Shown here in pieces: positions 1-9,800 of a stretch of 64,000 bases of DNA. The notes under the pieces were generated by a model that was not told the origin of the DNA, did not search any database, and worked only from the letters and a program-made list of their open reading frames with translations. The translations under genes were made by a program, and so were the position numbers. This stretch comes from Xanthobacter agilis (GTDB taxonomy: Bacteria > Pseudomonadota > Alphaproteobacteria > Rhizobiales > Xanthobacteraceae): positions 62,001 to 126,000 of the forward strand of contig NZ_JABWGX010000011.1 in assembly GCF_021730435.1 (NCBI RefSeq). Reading direction: 5' to 3'. The stretch's first letter is position 1; every line of letters starts with the position of its first letter.

Positions 1-635
1 AAGCCCCAGAAGGTCGCCGGCCCGGAAAAGGCGTTGGAAAGCCCGAGCCGCGCCAGCACCGCATCGAACAGCGCGCCGCGTCCGTAGACCCGCACATGCC
101 GCGCATCGACGAAGCTCGCGAGATACAGCGGGCGCCCCGCCAGCGGCGCCACCCGGGGCCGGGCCGCCGCGATCGCCGCATCCGTTGCGGCCAGCAGGCG
201 CGCGCCCGCCTCCGGTCGCCCGGTGGCCTCCGCCAACGTCAATGCCACCTGCCGCGCGCGGCCCCAGACGTCGCCTTCCGCCGCGAAAATGGCGAGGTTC
301 AAGGTGGGCGCGATCCGCGCCAGGGTCGGCTCCAGCGCCTCCAGCTGCGGCGTGATGACGATCAGGTCCGGCTTCAGCCGCGCCACCGCCTCGAGGTTCG
401 GCTCAAGCCGCAGGCCCACGTCCGCGACGCCCGGCGGCAAGGCCGGCTCACCCACCCAATGGTCATACTCGTCCGCCTCGGCAACCCCGGCCGGCACGAC
501 GCCGAGCCCGAGCAGGGTCTCGACGATACCCCAGTCGAACGCCACCACGCGCCGGGGCGCCGTCGCCCACGCCGGGGCGGCAAGCAAAGTGGATGCGGCG
601 GCGACAAACCCCCGGCGGCTGAGGATCATCCCCAT
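1..635 (-). CDS. FhuD-like iron-siderophore substrate-binding protein (partial, 3' end off window)
   Basis: Reading leftward from an ATG at 635 (or 629) the frame gives a twin-arginine signal (SRRGF, then a hydrophobic run ending APAWA) followed by a periplasmic binding fold beginning RRVVAFDWGIVETLLGLG, the usual opening of FhuD/FepB-type siderophore-binding lobes. A later stretch LKPDLIVITPQLEAL matches the helical-backbone class III binding proteins. It would deliver a ferric siderophore to an ABC importer; the FhuC-like ATPase at 1369-2157 is the likely partner and the permease should lie beyond the left edge. The frame is open without a stop upstream into the sigma-factor domain (636-1289), so an independent start is assumed from the Tat signal, not proven. 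The C-terminal part is outside the window. Confidence 0.75.
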   Translation of the reverse strand, partial: MGMILSRRGFVAAASTLLAAPAWATAPRRVVAFDWGIVETLLGLGVVPAGVAEADEYDHWVGEPALPPGVADVGLRLEPNLEAVARLKPDLIVITPQLEALEPTLARIAPTLNLAIFAAEGDVWGRARQVALTLAEATGRPEAGARLLAATDAAIAAARPRVAPLAGRPLYLASFVDARHVRVYGRGALFDAVLARLGLSNAFSGPATFWG

Positions 636-1289
636 CACGCCGACGCCTTCGCGACCACGCCGCGGGTCCCTGCCCGGCGTTCCGTGGCGGCGGGCGCCAT
701 CCGGGCAGGGCGCGCGGGTGCGACCGCAATAACCGTCGATACTGTCACGGCACGCCTTGGTGGCGTCGCGCACCATGAAGTTGACCAAGGTGCGCGAAAC
801 CCCCAGATATTCCGCGATATCCTTCTGCGGCATGCCGTCGAGACGATGACGCAGGAACGCGAAGCGGGTGCGCGGCGGCAGTGTAGCCAGGGTGCGCATC
901 ACCACCCCCACCATCTCCCTCTGCTCCAGGCGTTCCAGCGGACAGGCGCACGGCATGGGCACACGCTCGGCTTCCTCGGCGCTGCCCGCCCAAAGGCGCT
1001 CCCGTTTCAAGCGGCGCGCGCGGTCGATGGCGAGGTTGCGCACAAGGCGCGACAGGAAGGGCGCCGGATGGTCGGCCTCCACCACCCCTTCCGCCTCGCA
1101 CAGCTTCACCGCAGCATCCTCCACCACCTCCTCCGCAAGATGCTGCGACCGGAGAATCCGGAATGCCTCGCGCAGCAGGCGGGCGCGGTGGACGATCAGC
1201 GCCGCAAGCAGAGGCGCGACGGGCGATGCGGCGGGCAGTGCGCCGGAGGGTCCGGCCGCCCGCAATGATGCGTGAAGTGGCGCGTTCAT
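636..1289 (-). CDS. FecI-type ECF sigma factor domain, open in frame into the downstream FhuD-like gene
   Basis: From the ATG at 1289 the frame encodes sigma region 2 (FLSRLVRNLAIDRARR, the classic ECF -10 recognition helix) and region 4 (LPPRTRFAFLRHRLDGMPQKD then a helix-turn-helix ending SRTLVNFMVRDA), the pattern of FecI-like factors that switch on siderophore uptake. It sits downstream of the TonB receptor and ATPase genes on the same strand. I checked the + strand triplets of this frame from 1289 down to 627 and saw no stop: after region 4 about 45 further residues (Arg/Gly/Pro rich) lead straight into the Tat-signal Met of the binding protein. Either the two are translated as one product, the sigma is read with the downstream gene reinitiating internally, or a frameshift or sequencing error hides a stop. 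No dedicated anti-sigma gene is next to it. Confidence 0.7.
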
Positions 1290-1368
1290 GAAAACCCCTT
1301 TCCGCCCGGCCGCGACGAAACCGCCACGGTCGGCGCATCCCGTCCCCGGCGACCTGCCGGGCGCGGGC

Positions 1369-2157
1369 TCAGCGAACGAAACTCACGGGCCACCCGCCAT
1401 CCGGGTGGGGCATCACCGCCATGGGGATGCCGTAGATGTCCGCGAGTCCCTCGGCGGTCACCACATCCGCCGGCGCCCCGCGCTTCAGCAGCCGGCCGCC
1501 GCGCAGCGCCACGAGTTCGTCGCAATAGCGCGCGGCGATGTTCACGTCGTGCAGCACCACGGCAACTCCGAGGCCGCGCGCATGGCCGAGCTGCCGGGCC
1601 AGCGCCATCACCTCGACCTGATGGGCCACATCCAGCGCCGCGATCGGCTCGTCGAGGAGGAGATAGCGGGCCTCCTGCGCGACCAGCATGGCCAGCCACA
1701 CCCGCTGCCGCTCCCCGCCGGACAAGGTCTCCACCAGCCGGTCGGCGAAGGCGCCCACGTCGGCGAGTTGCAAGGCCGCCTCCACCGCGTCGCGGTCCCG
1801 CGCCGTCCGGCGCCCGAGCGCGCCATGCCAGGGATAGCGCCCGCAGGCCACCAGCTCCCGTACCTTGAGGGCGCCGGCCGAAGGCGGCGTCTGCGGCAGA
1901 TAGGCCACCATGCGGGCGAACGCACGGCTGCTCCAGCTCGACAGATCGCGCCCATCGAGCCGCAGCGCGCCGGCGCTCGGCGCCTGCTGGCGCGCCAGCA
2001 GCTTCAGCAGGGTGGACTTGCCGGACCCGTTGTGCCCGACGACGCCCACGACCCGCCCCGGGGCCAGGGTGAGGGACACCTCGTGAAGGAGGGTGCGCCC
2101 TTCGGCGGCAAAGCCGACGCCGTCGAGCGCGAAGCCCTCCATCGCCGCGCTCACCAT
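1369..2157 (-). CDS. FhuC/FepC-type iron-siderophore ABC transporter ATPase
   Basis: A 262-residue ATP-binding subunit with Walker A GHNGSGKST, signature LSGGERQR, Walker B LLLDEPIAALD and an H-loop in VLHDVN, in the usual order and at the usual size for FecE/FhuC/FepC. Its Q-loop region (MVAYLPQTPP) and GRYPWHG motif are typical of the ferric-siderophore and cobalamin branch. The ATG at 2157 overlaps the last codons of the TonB receptor (ATGGTGA), so the two genes are translationally coupled. It would energise uptake of the siderophore brought in by that receptor and bound by the FhuD-like protein to the left. Confidence 0.9.
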   Translation of the reverse strand: MVSAAMEGFALDGVGFAAEGRTLLHEVSLTLAPGRVVGVVGHNGSGKSTLLKLLARQQAPSAGALRLDGRDLSSWSSRAFARMVAYLPQTPPSAGALKVRELVACGRYPWHGALGRRTARDRDAVEAALQLADVGAFADRLVETLSGGERQRVWLAMLVAQEARYLLLDEPIAALDVAHQVEVMALARQLGHARGLGVAVVLHDVNIAARYCDELVALRGGRLLKRGAPADVVTAEGLADIYGIPMAVMPHPDGGWPVSFVR

Positions 2158-4739
2158 CGGTAGGTCACCTGCGCCGTCACGGTGCGCGTCTGGCCGTAGG
2201 AACAGCCGATGTAAGTGTTGCCGATGCTGGAACAGGTCCCGACATAATAATTGTCCAGCAGGTTCTTGGCGGTCAGCGAGAATAGCCAATTGTCCTTGGT
2301 GTAGCGCAGCGCCGCGTCGTACAGGGTATAGCTCGGCACGTAGATGGTGTTGGCGCGGTCGCCCCAGGTAGCGCCCACGTAACGCGCGCCGCCACCAAGG
2401 CCGAATCCCTTCAGCGCGCCCTCTTGGAAGGTGTAATCCAGCCAGGCGGACGCCAGATGCTCGGGCACACGCTCCGGCACGTTGCCGACAATGCTCGCCT
2501 GGCCCACCGGTGGAATGTCTTCCGTGACCTCCGCATGCAGGTAGGTATAGGCCGCCAGCACCTTGAAACCGTTCTCGAAATCCATGGCGGCTTCAAGCTC
2601 GAAGCCGCGCACCTGGATCTCGCCGGTCTGGTAATAGGCCATCTGCATCGGATCTGTGGTATCGAAGCTCACCGCGTTCTGCTTGGTGATCTGATAGATC
2701 GAGCTCTGGATATAGCTCTTGCCGTTGTTGGGCTGATACTTCATGCCCAGTTCATACTGCTCGCCGGTCTCGGGCTTCAGCGGCTGCATGTCGTAGCTGA
2801 TGGGCAGCGGGCCGTAGGCCGTATCCACGGTCACGCTCGACTGGGTGAAGCCTGGCACCACATTGAAGGAGCTGGCATAGCTGACATAGGGCGTGAGCCC
2901 GTTGTCGAACAGATAGGACAGGCCGACGCGGCCGGAAAAGGCGCTATCAGCGGAATTGCTCTTGAAATAGCTCGGTACGTTGACGCCGTAATAATATTTG
3001 AGCAGCGGCGCGAGCTGGGCCAGAACCGGGCTCTGGGTGGTGCTCTCGGTCGACACCCAATCATAGCGCCCGCCGAAGGTGAGCACCCATTTGTCGTGGA
3101 TCTTGAGCATGTCCTGGGCGTAGATGCCGGTCTGGCTCAAGTCTTGAGTCGTGTTCAGCGTGTTGATGAGCGGGTCGATGGTTAGGCTGTAGATGGGGAA
3201 ATAAGGATTGATGGGCGACACCGGCAGAGTGCCGGTGATGAGGCTTTGCAGCGGCCCCCCGTTTTGGGTGCCGTCCTGCTGGGTGTTGGAATAATCGAGG
3301 CCGAATACGAGCTTATTCTCGGCAAAGCCAAGGTCGCTGTCATACTGGGCCTGGTTATCGATGGTGAAGACGCCCAGCGTCTGGTCGTTTTGCTGGGCCG
3401 TGCGCAACAGGATGGAAGTGTCGCCGCCATAGGCCGAGGTCGGGTAGACGGTGAGATAATCCACATCCACCGACGCGTAGCGCAGGTTCTGGCGCAAGGT
3501 CCAGCCGTTGTCGGCGCGGTGCTCGAAGAAGTAGCCCACCGAATACTGGTCGGCGTTGTAATGGGACTGTCCGGGCACACCGAGGAAGCGCGAAGGCGGG
3601 ATCGAACCATAGACGCTGGGGTAGAGCGTGCCTTCAGCCGGCAGGAGCTGGTAGGTATCGCCGGTGCGGTCCCGCTGGTAGTTGGCGAACACCGTGAAGG
3701 TGGTGTCCGTGTTCGGCGTCCAGGTCAGGGTCGGAGCGAGATAGACGCGGTTGTTGTCGACATAGTCGACCTGCGTGTTGCCCTCCCGCACCAGGCCGGT
3801 GAGGCGATAGGTGATGTTGGTACCGTCGATGCCGGCGCCGTTGATGTCGAACCCGAGCTGCGCGGTGTCGAAGGAGCCGTAGGACCCCCAGATTTCACCG
3901 AACTGCGCGCCCACCACCGGCAGCTTGGAAACCAGATTGATGAGACCGCCCGGATTATTGAGGCCGTAGAGGGTGGACGTGGGGCCACGCAGGATGTCCA
4001 CCCGCTGCAGGCCATAGGGCTCCTGGCGGAAGCCGGCGAAGCCCGCGGTGGGCAGGCGCATGCCGTCGCGATAGACACCAAGCAGGTTTTCGTCGAAGCC
4101 GCGGATCACGAATTGCTCGAAGCGCGCATCCTCGCCATAGGGCGAGGCGGAAACGCCGGCGGAGTAATCGATGGCATCGCTCAGCGTCTGCACGCCGCGA
4201 TCCTGCATCTGCTGGCGGGTGACCACCGAAACCGATTGCGGCACCTCGCGCAGGGGCACATCCATCTTCATGCCGGTGGAGGTGTCCACCGCCACGAACG
4301 GGCCGGTCAGGTCGTTGGTCTCCACGTTCAGCGTATCGAGCTGGATGGTGCCATCCGCCGCAACCCCGGTCGCTCCGCCCGCCGAGGCGCGGGCGATGGT
4401 GACGGTGTTGGCATTGGTGAAGCGATAGCTCAGCCCGGTGCCCGCCAGCAGGCGGGACAGGGCCTGCTCCGGCGTCAGGTTGCCCGAGACGCCCGGCGAG
4501 CGCACGCCGCGGGCGAGATCAGCCGCATAAAGCACCTGCAGATTGGCCCGGTCGCCGAACGCGGACAGCGCCGCGCCGAGCGACGACGGCGGAATGGAGA
4601 AGCTGACGGCCGATTGCTGCGCCACCGCCACCGAGACCCACTGCCCCGAGGCCAGCGCCGTGCCGGCCAGCAGCCCAAGGCCCAGACGGATGACATTGCC
4701 GCTCACCCGCGACGGCCGACGCCCACGATAATCCTGCAT
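2151..4739 (-). CDS. TonB-dependent ferric-siderophore receptor with signalling domain
   Basis: An 862-residue outer-membrane receptor. After a signal peptide ending about AVAQQ comes a secretin/TonB N-terminal signalling domain (SFSIPPSSLGAALSAFGDRA ... LSRLLAGTGLSY), the module that transmits ligand occupancy to a FecR-type anti-sigma factor. The plug follows (REVPQSVSVVTRQQMQDRG, then VDILRGPTSTLYG and NPGGLINLVSK, the FpvA/FhuE/FoxA style), then the beta barrel, ending in an aromatic residue (TYRW). The start at 4739 has GGGGTG upstream; an ATG at 4751 is also possible. Genes for FecI and FecR lie just upstream on the same strand and the ATPase gene overlaps its 3' end, so this is a self-regulated uptake unit. 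The adjacent lipopeptide synthetase genes make that product the probable ligand, by inference. Confidence 0.93.
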   Translation of the reverse strand: MQDYRGRRPSRVSGNVIRLGLGLLAGTALASGQWVSVAVAQQSAVSFSIPPSSLGAALSAFGDRANLQVLYAADLARGVRSPGVSGNLTPEQALSRLLAGTGLSYRFTNANTVTIARASAGGATGVAADGTIQLDTLNVETNDLTGPFVAVDTSTGMKMDVPLREVPQSVSVVTRQQMQDRGVQTLSDAIDYSAGVSASPYGEDARFEQFVIRGFDENLLGVYRDGMRLPTAGFAGFRQEPYGLQRVDILRGPTSTLYGLNNPGGLINLVSKLPVVGAQFGEIWGSYGSFDTAQLGFDINGAGIDGTNITYRLTGLVREGNTQVDYVDNNRVYLAPTLTWTPNTDTTFTVFANYQRDRTGDTYQLLPAEGTLYPSVYGSIPPSRFLGVPGQSHYNADQYSVGYFFEHRADNGWTLRQNLRYASVDVDYLTVYPTSAYGGDTSILLRTAQQNDQTLGVFTIDNQAQYDSDLGFAENKLVFGLDYSNTQQDGTQNGGPLQSLITGTLPVSPINPYFPIYSLTIDPLINTLNTTQDLSQTGIYAQDMLKIHDKWVLTFGGRYDWVSTESTTQSPVLAQLAPLLKYYYGVNVPSYFKSNSADSAFSGRVGLSYLFDNGLTPYVSYASSFNVVPGFTQSSVTVDTAYGPLPISYDMQPLKPETGEQYELGMKYQPNNGKSYIQSSIYQITKQNAVSFDTTDPMQMAYYQTGEIQVRGFELEAAMDFENGFKVLAAYTYLHAEVTEDIPPVGQASIVGNVPERVPEHLASAWLDYTFQEGALKGFGLGGGARYVGATWGDRANTIYVPSYTLYDAALRYTKDNWLFSLTAKNLLDNYYVGTCSSIGNTYIGCSYGQTRTVTAQVTYRW

Positions 4740-4777
4740 GACACCCCGCACACCCGATGCGCTTCAGGCAATCCGGC

Positions 4778-4791
4778 TCCGGAGCTCCGGA
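4778..4791. promoter_or_regulatory. 14-bp perfect palindrome upstream of TonB receptor gene
   Basis: TCCGGAGCTCCGGA is a perfect palindrome 39-52 bases ahead of the receptor start, in the 143-base gap between fecR and the receptor gene. It could be an operator or part of a structured leader; no regulator can be named from sequence alone. Confidence 0.3.
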
Positions 4792-4882
4792 TGAATCGCC
4801 GCCGATATCGGAGAGACGGATGTCACGTGCCCGCACCTCACCCCAATGCCGCGAATTTTTCGGCGGCGCGGAGGGCGTTATG

Positions 4883-5857
4883 TCAGGCTGGATAGAGCAG
4901 AACGAGGTAACGCGTGAGCGCGACGGAACGCACCGGCAGCGTGCGGGTGATCGCCTCCAGCACCCCGTCCGGCTGGTGCACGTCAAAGATTCCAGACACC
5001 TGGAGACGCAGCAGATCCCGGTTGGTCACCACGATCCGGCCGCGCCGATAGCGGTTCACGTCGGCGATCACCTGCCGCAAAGGGCGATCCTCGAAGATCA
5101 GCTTGCCGCGCCTCCAGGCGGAGGCCTGGGCCTTGCCCACCACCTCCTTCGCGCCGAAGCCCGCGGCGTCATAGCTCACCGCCTCGCCGGCAAGAAGCTG
5201 GGTCATGTTCGCGGCGCCGGCACGGACGGTCACCGCGCTTTCCAGCACCGTCACCGTCACCTCGTCCGACCACAGGTGCACCGAAAACTGGGTGCCCTGC
5301 GCCGTCGTCACGCCATCGGCCGCCGCCACCGAGAACGGCCTCGCGTGATCCGGCGCGACATCGAAGAAGGCGCGACCGCGCAGCAGCGTCAGATGCCGGG
5401 CCTGCGGGCTGAAATCGATGGAGAGCGCGGAATCCGCGTCAAGCTCCACCCGTGAGCCGTCGGCGAGGTCGAGGCTCTTCTGCTCGCCCACACCGGTGCG
5501 GATGTCGCCGTCGGGCAGGTTCGGCAGCACCACGGCGCCAGCCACCACCGCCGCCGCTGCCGCGCCCGCCGCCCCCAGGATCAGCCCCCGCCGCGAGACC
5601 GAACGATCCCGCCGCAGCGGGTGGACCGTGTCCGCCGCTGGCGCCCGGCGCGGATCGCCCAGCCGGTCGAGGTCGCCCCAAAGCGCGCCGAGCATCTCAT
5701 ATGCGCGGCGGTTCTCGTCGCTTGCGCCGATCCAGCGCTGGAACTGCGCCAGCTCGGCCGGCGTCGCCTCCCCCGAATGCACCGTGGTGAACCAGGACAG
5801 CGCGGCATCACGGGCCATGTCTCGAACAGTCGTGTCTGGATCTTGCGATTTGGGCAC
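4883..5857 (-). CDS. fecR: FecR-family anti-sigma factor / transmembrane signal relay
   Basis: A 324-residue protein with an N-terminal cytoplasmic DUF4880-like part (AALSWFTTVHSGEATPAEL, FQRWIGASDENRRAYE), one transmembrane segment (GLILGAAGAAAAAVVAGAVV), and a periplasmic FecR domain (TGVGEQKSLDLADGSRVELD ... RGRAFFDVAPDHARPFSV) followed by a C-terminal STN-like region (LRQVIADVNRYRRGRIVV). FecR proteins hold the ECF sigma factor and release it when the TonB receptor's signalling domain binds the periplasmic part. It sits between fecI and the receptor on one strand, the textbook fecIRA order. The start is a GTG at 5857 with AGGTG upstream; an ATG at 5818 would cut off part of the N-terminal domain. 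Confidence 0.9.
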   Translation of the reverse strand: MPKSQDPDTTVRDMARDAALSWFTTVHSGEATPAELAQFQRWIGASDENRRAYEMLGALWGDLDRLGDPRRAPAADTVHPLRRDRSVSRRGLILGAAGAAAAAVVAGAVVLPNLPDGDIRTGVGEQKSLDLADGSRVELDADSALSIDFSPQARHLTLLRGRAFFDVAPDHARPFSVAAADGVTTAQGTQFSVHLWSDEVTVTVLESAVTVRAGAANMTQLLAGEAVSYDAAGFGAKEVVGKAQASAWRRGKLIFEDRPLRQVIADVNRYRRGRIVVTNRDLLRLQVSGIFDVHQPDGVLEAITRTLPVRSVALTRYLVLLYPA

Positions 5858-6126
5858 ACCGGCACCTGTGGAGCGAACGATGTGGCGAAGGAAGGGTTTC
5901 CGCCACTCTCGCTTACCTGACGAATTAGACTGGCCGATCCCTCACCTCAAGAATTAGAAAATTTCCAGATTGAAGGCAAAATGGGCGCGCGGAGCGGTGG
6001 CGGACCTGCCCACAGCGTATGAACCAAGAGCGTTTTCCGCTCGCTTCGGCTCCCGGCGATCGCTCCGGACGATCGGTTCATGCACGTTCCTCCACCGCGC
6101 AGAAATCCCCTTCTCTTGAAATGGGT

Positions 6127-6642
6127 CTAATCAAGGAGGCCGGCGAGCCGGTCCCGGAAATGGGCGAGGGCCTTCATCACATGCTTCTCCACCATGGAGC
6201 GCGTGATGCCCAGCCGCTCCCCGATCTCACTGTGGCTCAGCCCGTCGTATTTGTGCAGCAGGAACACTTCCCGGCATTTCGGCGGCAGCTCGGCGATGGC
6301 CGCATTCAACACCTCAAGGCGCTGCTTGTAGTCGAGGGCGCGCTCCGGTGAGGCCTCCCGCGAGGGCACATCTTCCTGATCGGGATCAGCCGCGATCACG
6401 CGTGCGCGCGCGGCCTCCTGCCGCATGTGGTCGATGGCGAGATTGTCGGCGACACGGAACAGATAGGCCGCCGGGCTGGCGATTTCGGCATTGGCCGACG
6501 TTGCGTAGACCCGCAGAAACGTATCCTGCACCACGTCGCTGGCCGCCGCCGAATTGCCCAGACGGCGCGTCACCCGCCGCACAAGCGCGTCGTAGTGCCC
6601 CGTGAAGGCGGATAATAGAAACGTTCTATTTTTCGGCGCCAC
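6127..6642 (-). CDS. fecI: FecI-type ECF sigma factor
   Basis: A 171-residue ECF sigma factor. Region 2 shows AASDVVQDTFLRVYATS and AAYLFRVADNLAIDHMRQEA; region 4 shows ELPPKCREVFLLHKYDGLSH and the helix-turn-helix GITRSMVEKHVMKALAHFRD. The motif order, size and 'DHMRQEA' wording are those of FecI/PvdS-like factors. With fecR and the receptor directly downstream on the same strand it should direct transcription of the uptake genes when ferric siderophore binds. The start is a GTG at 6642; a palindrome (6614-6630) falls inside the first codons. A 269-base gap separates it from fecR and contains distant inverted arms (ATGAACC near 6018, GGTTCAT near 6078) that may form an mRNA structure. Confidence 0.92.
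   Translation of the reverse strand: MAPKNRTFLLSAFTGHYDALVRRVTRRLGNSAAASDVVQDTFLRVYATSANAEIASPAAYLFRVADNLAIDHMRQEAARARVIAADPDQEDVPSREASPERALDYKQRLEVLNAAIAELPPKCREVFLLHKYDGLSHSEIGERLGITRSMVEKHVMKALAHFRDRLAGLLD
6614..6630. promoter_or_regulatory. Palindrome AATAGAA-ACG-TTCTATT at the fecI start
   Basis: Perfect 7-base arms separated by three bases. The form resembles the iron-control element recognised by Irr in Hyphomicrobiales (TTTAGAA-N3-TTCTAAA type). It overlaps the first codons of fecI as called from the GTG, so it would act as a roadblock or near-start operator. The Irr assignment is an inference from resemblance. Confidence 0.4.
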
Positions 6643-6824
6643 GATGGGAAACTTTCAGCCGGCCACAAAGGAGCAGAGCGCTCAATCAAACTCAACAGTC
6701 CAGATCCAACAACAACAGGATAATGAACTTGAGTAGCGGTGGCAATTCCCGGAAAGACGCGGCGCGGCGAACGGCCCGCGGCGATCCGAACAGGCCGTGG
6801 CGCGTGAATGCCCGAAAGACATCC

Positions 6825-6867
6825 GGGAAACGTCACGGCGCCGGTCCTGGCGGCCGTGACGTTTCCC
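6825..6867 (-). terminator. Strong hairpin just after the PKS/NRPS gene
   Basis: Arms GGGAAACGTCACGGC (6825-6839) and its exact complement (6853-6867) form a 15-bp stem starting 11 bases beyond the stop of the hybrid synthase. There is no T-run after it on the minus strand, so it may protect the mRNA 3' end or act with Rho. It separates the biosynthetic operon from fecI. Confidence 0.6.
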
Positions 6868-6877
6868 GCCGAGCGAC

Positions 6878-9800
6878 CTAAAGGTCGGACAGCAGGGCGT
6901 CGAGCTCGTCCTGGCTGAGGTCCACCCCGGAAAAATCGCTGGGCGAATAGCGGCGCGGCGCGGCCGCCACCTCCGTCACCCAGGCGCCGGCCTCGGCGCG
7001 GATCGCGCCCATCAACCGGTCGATGGTGGCGGTCGCGTGACCGGCACCGAACGCGCAGCGCACCACCAGCGCCCCCTCCTCCTGCCAGCAGTTGAAGGCG
7101 AGCCGGTGGGGACGCCCGGCCTCAGGGTCACGCTCGCGTCCCGCGCCCAGGCGCACCAGTCTCAGGCCGGCATGGCCGAAACGGCCGATGTCGCCCAGGA
7201 AGTTGAAGGACACCTGCGGCCGCGGTTCGGCCGGGACGGCCGCGCCGGAGCGCAGCATTCCGGAGCCGATGCCCCGCCGCGGCACGGCCCTCAGCGCATC
7301 CTTGGCTTCCAGAAGCCAATGCGCGAGATCCGACGTCCCCGCCGGCAGCGCCACCGGATAGCGGGTGGTGAACCAGCCGATGGTCCGCGAGAGATCGATG
7401 GCGGGGTCCAGCGGTTCGCGACCGTGCCCCTCCAGCTCGATGAGGATGGGGCCACCCGCCCACGCGAACAGCGATCGCGCCACAAGCGCGAGCGTGCTTT
7501 CGTGCGCCTGGAGGCCAAAGCGGTCCGCGAGATCGGCGAGCAGGGGTTCGGCGAGCGCCGCATCCAGCCGCATGTCGCGGCACCCTTCTTCCCCCTCGAT
7601 GTCGGGCGCCTCGGGATGGTCGAGCGGCACCGCGGTCGGCGCGCCGGTGTCCACCGCCCGCCAATAGGCCCGCTCAACCTCGAAGGCCGGCGCCGTCTGC
7701 GCCTGGTTGTGGCACCACCACGACCAGGCCGTGGCCGGCGCGGCCACCGGACGCGGCGGCACTGCGAGCGCCGCCGCCAGATCCTCCGCCAGGATCGCCC
7801 AGGAAACCATGTCGAACACGACATGATGGACCGCCACCACCAACCGTCGCGTGCCCCCGCCCTCGACCAACCCAGCCGCGCACTGGCGGCCCGAGGCGGG
7901 GTCGAGCTCGGCCATCAGGTCATCCGCCATCGCATCCTCGGCGGCGCCCCGGTCGTCCCCATCCGCCACCCTGGTTCGGACGAGAACCGGTACCGGCGCG
8001 CCCGCCTGCTGAAGCGGCGGCGCGCCATCACGCAGGCAGGTGCGCAACGCGTCATGGCGCTGAACGGCGGCGGAAAAAGCCCCGCGCAACGCCTCCTCGG
8101 ACACGCCATCCGGCAGATCGAACACCGCCGTCAGCGCCCAGCGCCGGCGGTCGGGCATGGGCAGGTCCATGAACCAGCGCTGGATCGGTGTCAGCGGCAC
8201 CGCCTCCGCCACCGGCCCGCGATCCACATCGGGGCTTGCAACGACCGGCCGCATGACGTCCGCAAGCAGCCGTGGCGTCGGCGCCGTGAAGATCTGCGTG
8301 GGGGACAGAAGCCACCCGGCCGCGCGGGCCTTGCCCGCGAGCTGGATGGCCATGATGGAATCCCCGCCCAAGGCAAAGAAGTCGTCATCGGGCCCGATGC
8401 CCCCCGCTGCGGCGGCGAACAGCTCCCGCCACAGCGCGAGCAGCGCCCCGAGCGGCCCCTCGGCGATGGCCGGCCCGCCGGCCTGCGGGCGCGGCGTGGC
8501 GAACAGCGCCATCAGCGCCTTGCGGTCCACCTTGCCGTTGGCGGTGAGCGGCAGCGCCGCCACTATGGCGAGGCGCGCCGGCCGCTGGGCTTCCGGCAGC
8601 ACATCGGCGATGCGGGCACCAAGACTCTCCGCGGTCTGGCCCGGCGCGACGGCGGCGGCGAACAGGCGCGCCGCCCCGCCCTCGCCCCGCTCCACCAGCA
8701 CGGCGGCATCGGCGACCCCAAGGCAGCCGCGGATGACCATGGCGACGCCGTTCGGATCAACCCGATGGCCACGGATCTTCACCATGTCATCCGTGCGGCC
8801 GAGAAAGCGCACGAGACCGTCCGCGCCCATACTGCCGAGGTCGCCGGTGCGGTAGGCGCGCGTGCCATCGGGGGCGAGGACGAATCCAGAGGCCGCCCCT
8901 GGCGCGAGCCCCACATAGCCGAGCGCGACCCCGGCGCCCCGCACGCGGATCTCACCCGTCCGCCCGGCGGGCAGGACGTCGCCCGCGTCATCGACAATGT
9001 CCAGCACCGCGCCGTCGAGCGCGCGTCCCACCGGGACCCGGCCATCTTCGGTCGGCGCGCGGGCCAGGGCTTCGGTCACCTCCACCATGGCGCAACCGAT
9101 GGTGGTTTCCGTGGGACCGTAGTGATTGAAGATGCGCAGGTCCGGCCGCAGGGACCGCAGCCGGTCCACAAGGGCGAAGGTGAGCACGTCGCCGCCGCAG
9201 ATCAGCGCCCGGCGCGGCAGCAGGGCCGCGGCCTCAGGCGTGGTGATGAGCGCCGAAAGATGGCTCGGGACGATCTTCAACACGTCGATGGGGTGCCGAT
9301 CCATCCAGGCGACGAGGGCGGCGGGGTCGCGGGCGGTCGGCCCATCCACCACATTGAGCATGCCGCCGCAGGCGAGGGCGCCGATGACCGAGGTATAGCC
9401 GAGATCGGCGGCAAACGAGGTGACGATCCCGAACACCACCGGCCCCGGCACCGACAGCCGGTGCAGCATGGCGCCGGCATAGGCCTGGAGCCCGCCGCAC
9501 GAGACCTTCACCCCTTTCGGCCGCCCGGTGGAACCGGAGGTGAAGAGGATATAGGCCAAGTCGCCCGCCGCGCACGTCACGCGCGGCGGCATATCCCGCT
9601 CCGGAGCGTGACGGTTCCAGGCGACGACCGGCACCGACACCGCCCCGTCATGCAGCGATGCGTCGGCGATGAGCACCTTGGCGCCACTGTCCGCCAGCAC
9701 TGCCGCGTGATGGGCCGCGGGGTGCTCCGGCTCCAGCGGCACGAAGGCGGCACCGAGATGGCTGGTGGCGGCCATGGCGACGAGGGGACCGGCGCCGCGC

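Noticed and set aside
745-1338. Minus-strand open frame in a different phase over the sigma-factor region
   Set aside because: Its product is Arg/Gly-rich without motifs, whereas the phase from 1289 gives clear sigma regions 2 and 4.
3246-4895. Long plus-strand open frame opposite the TonB receptor
   Set aside because: The minus strand encodes a full receptor with plug and barrel motifs; the opposite product has no recognisable fold.
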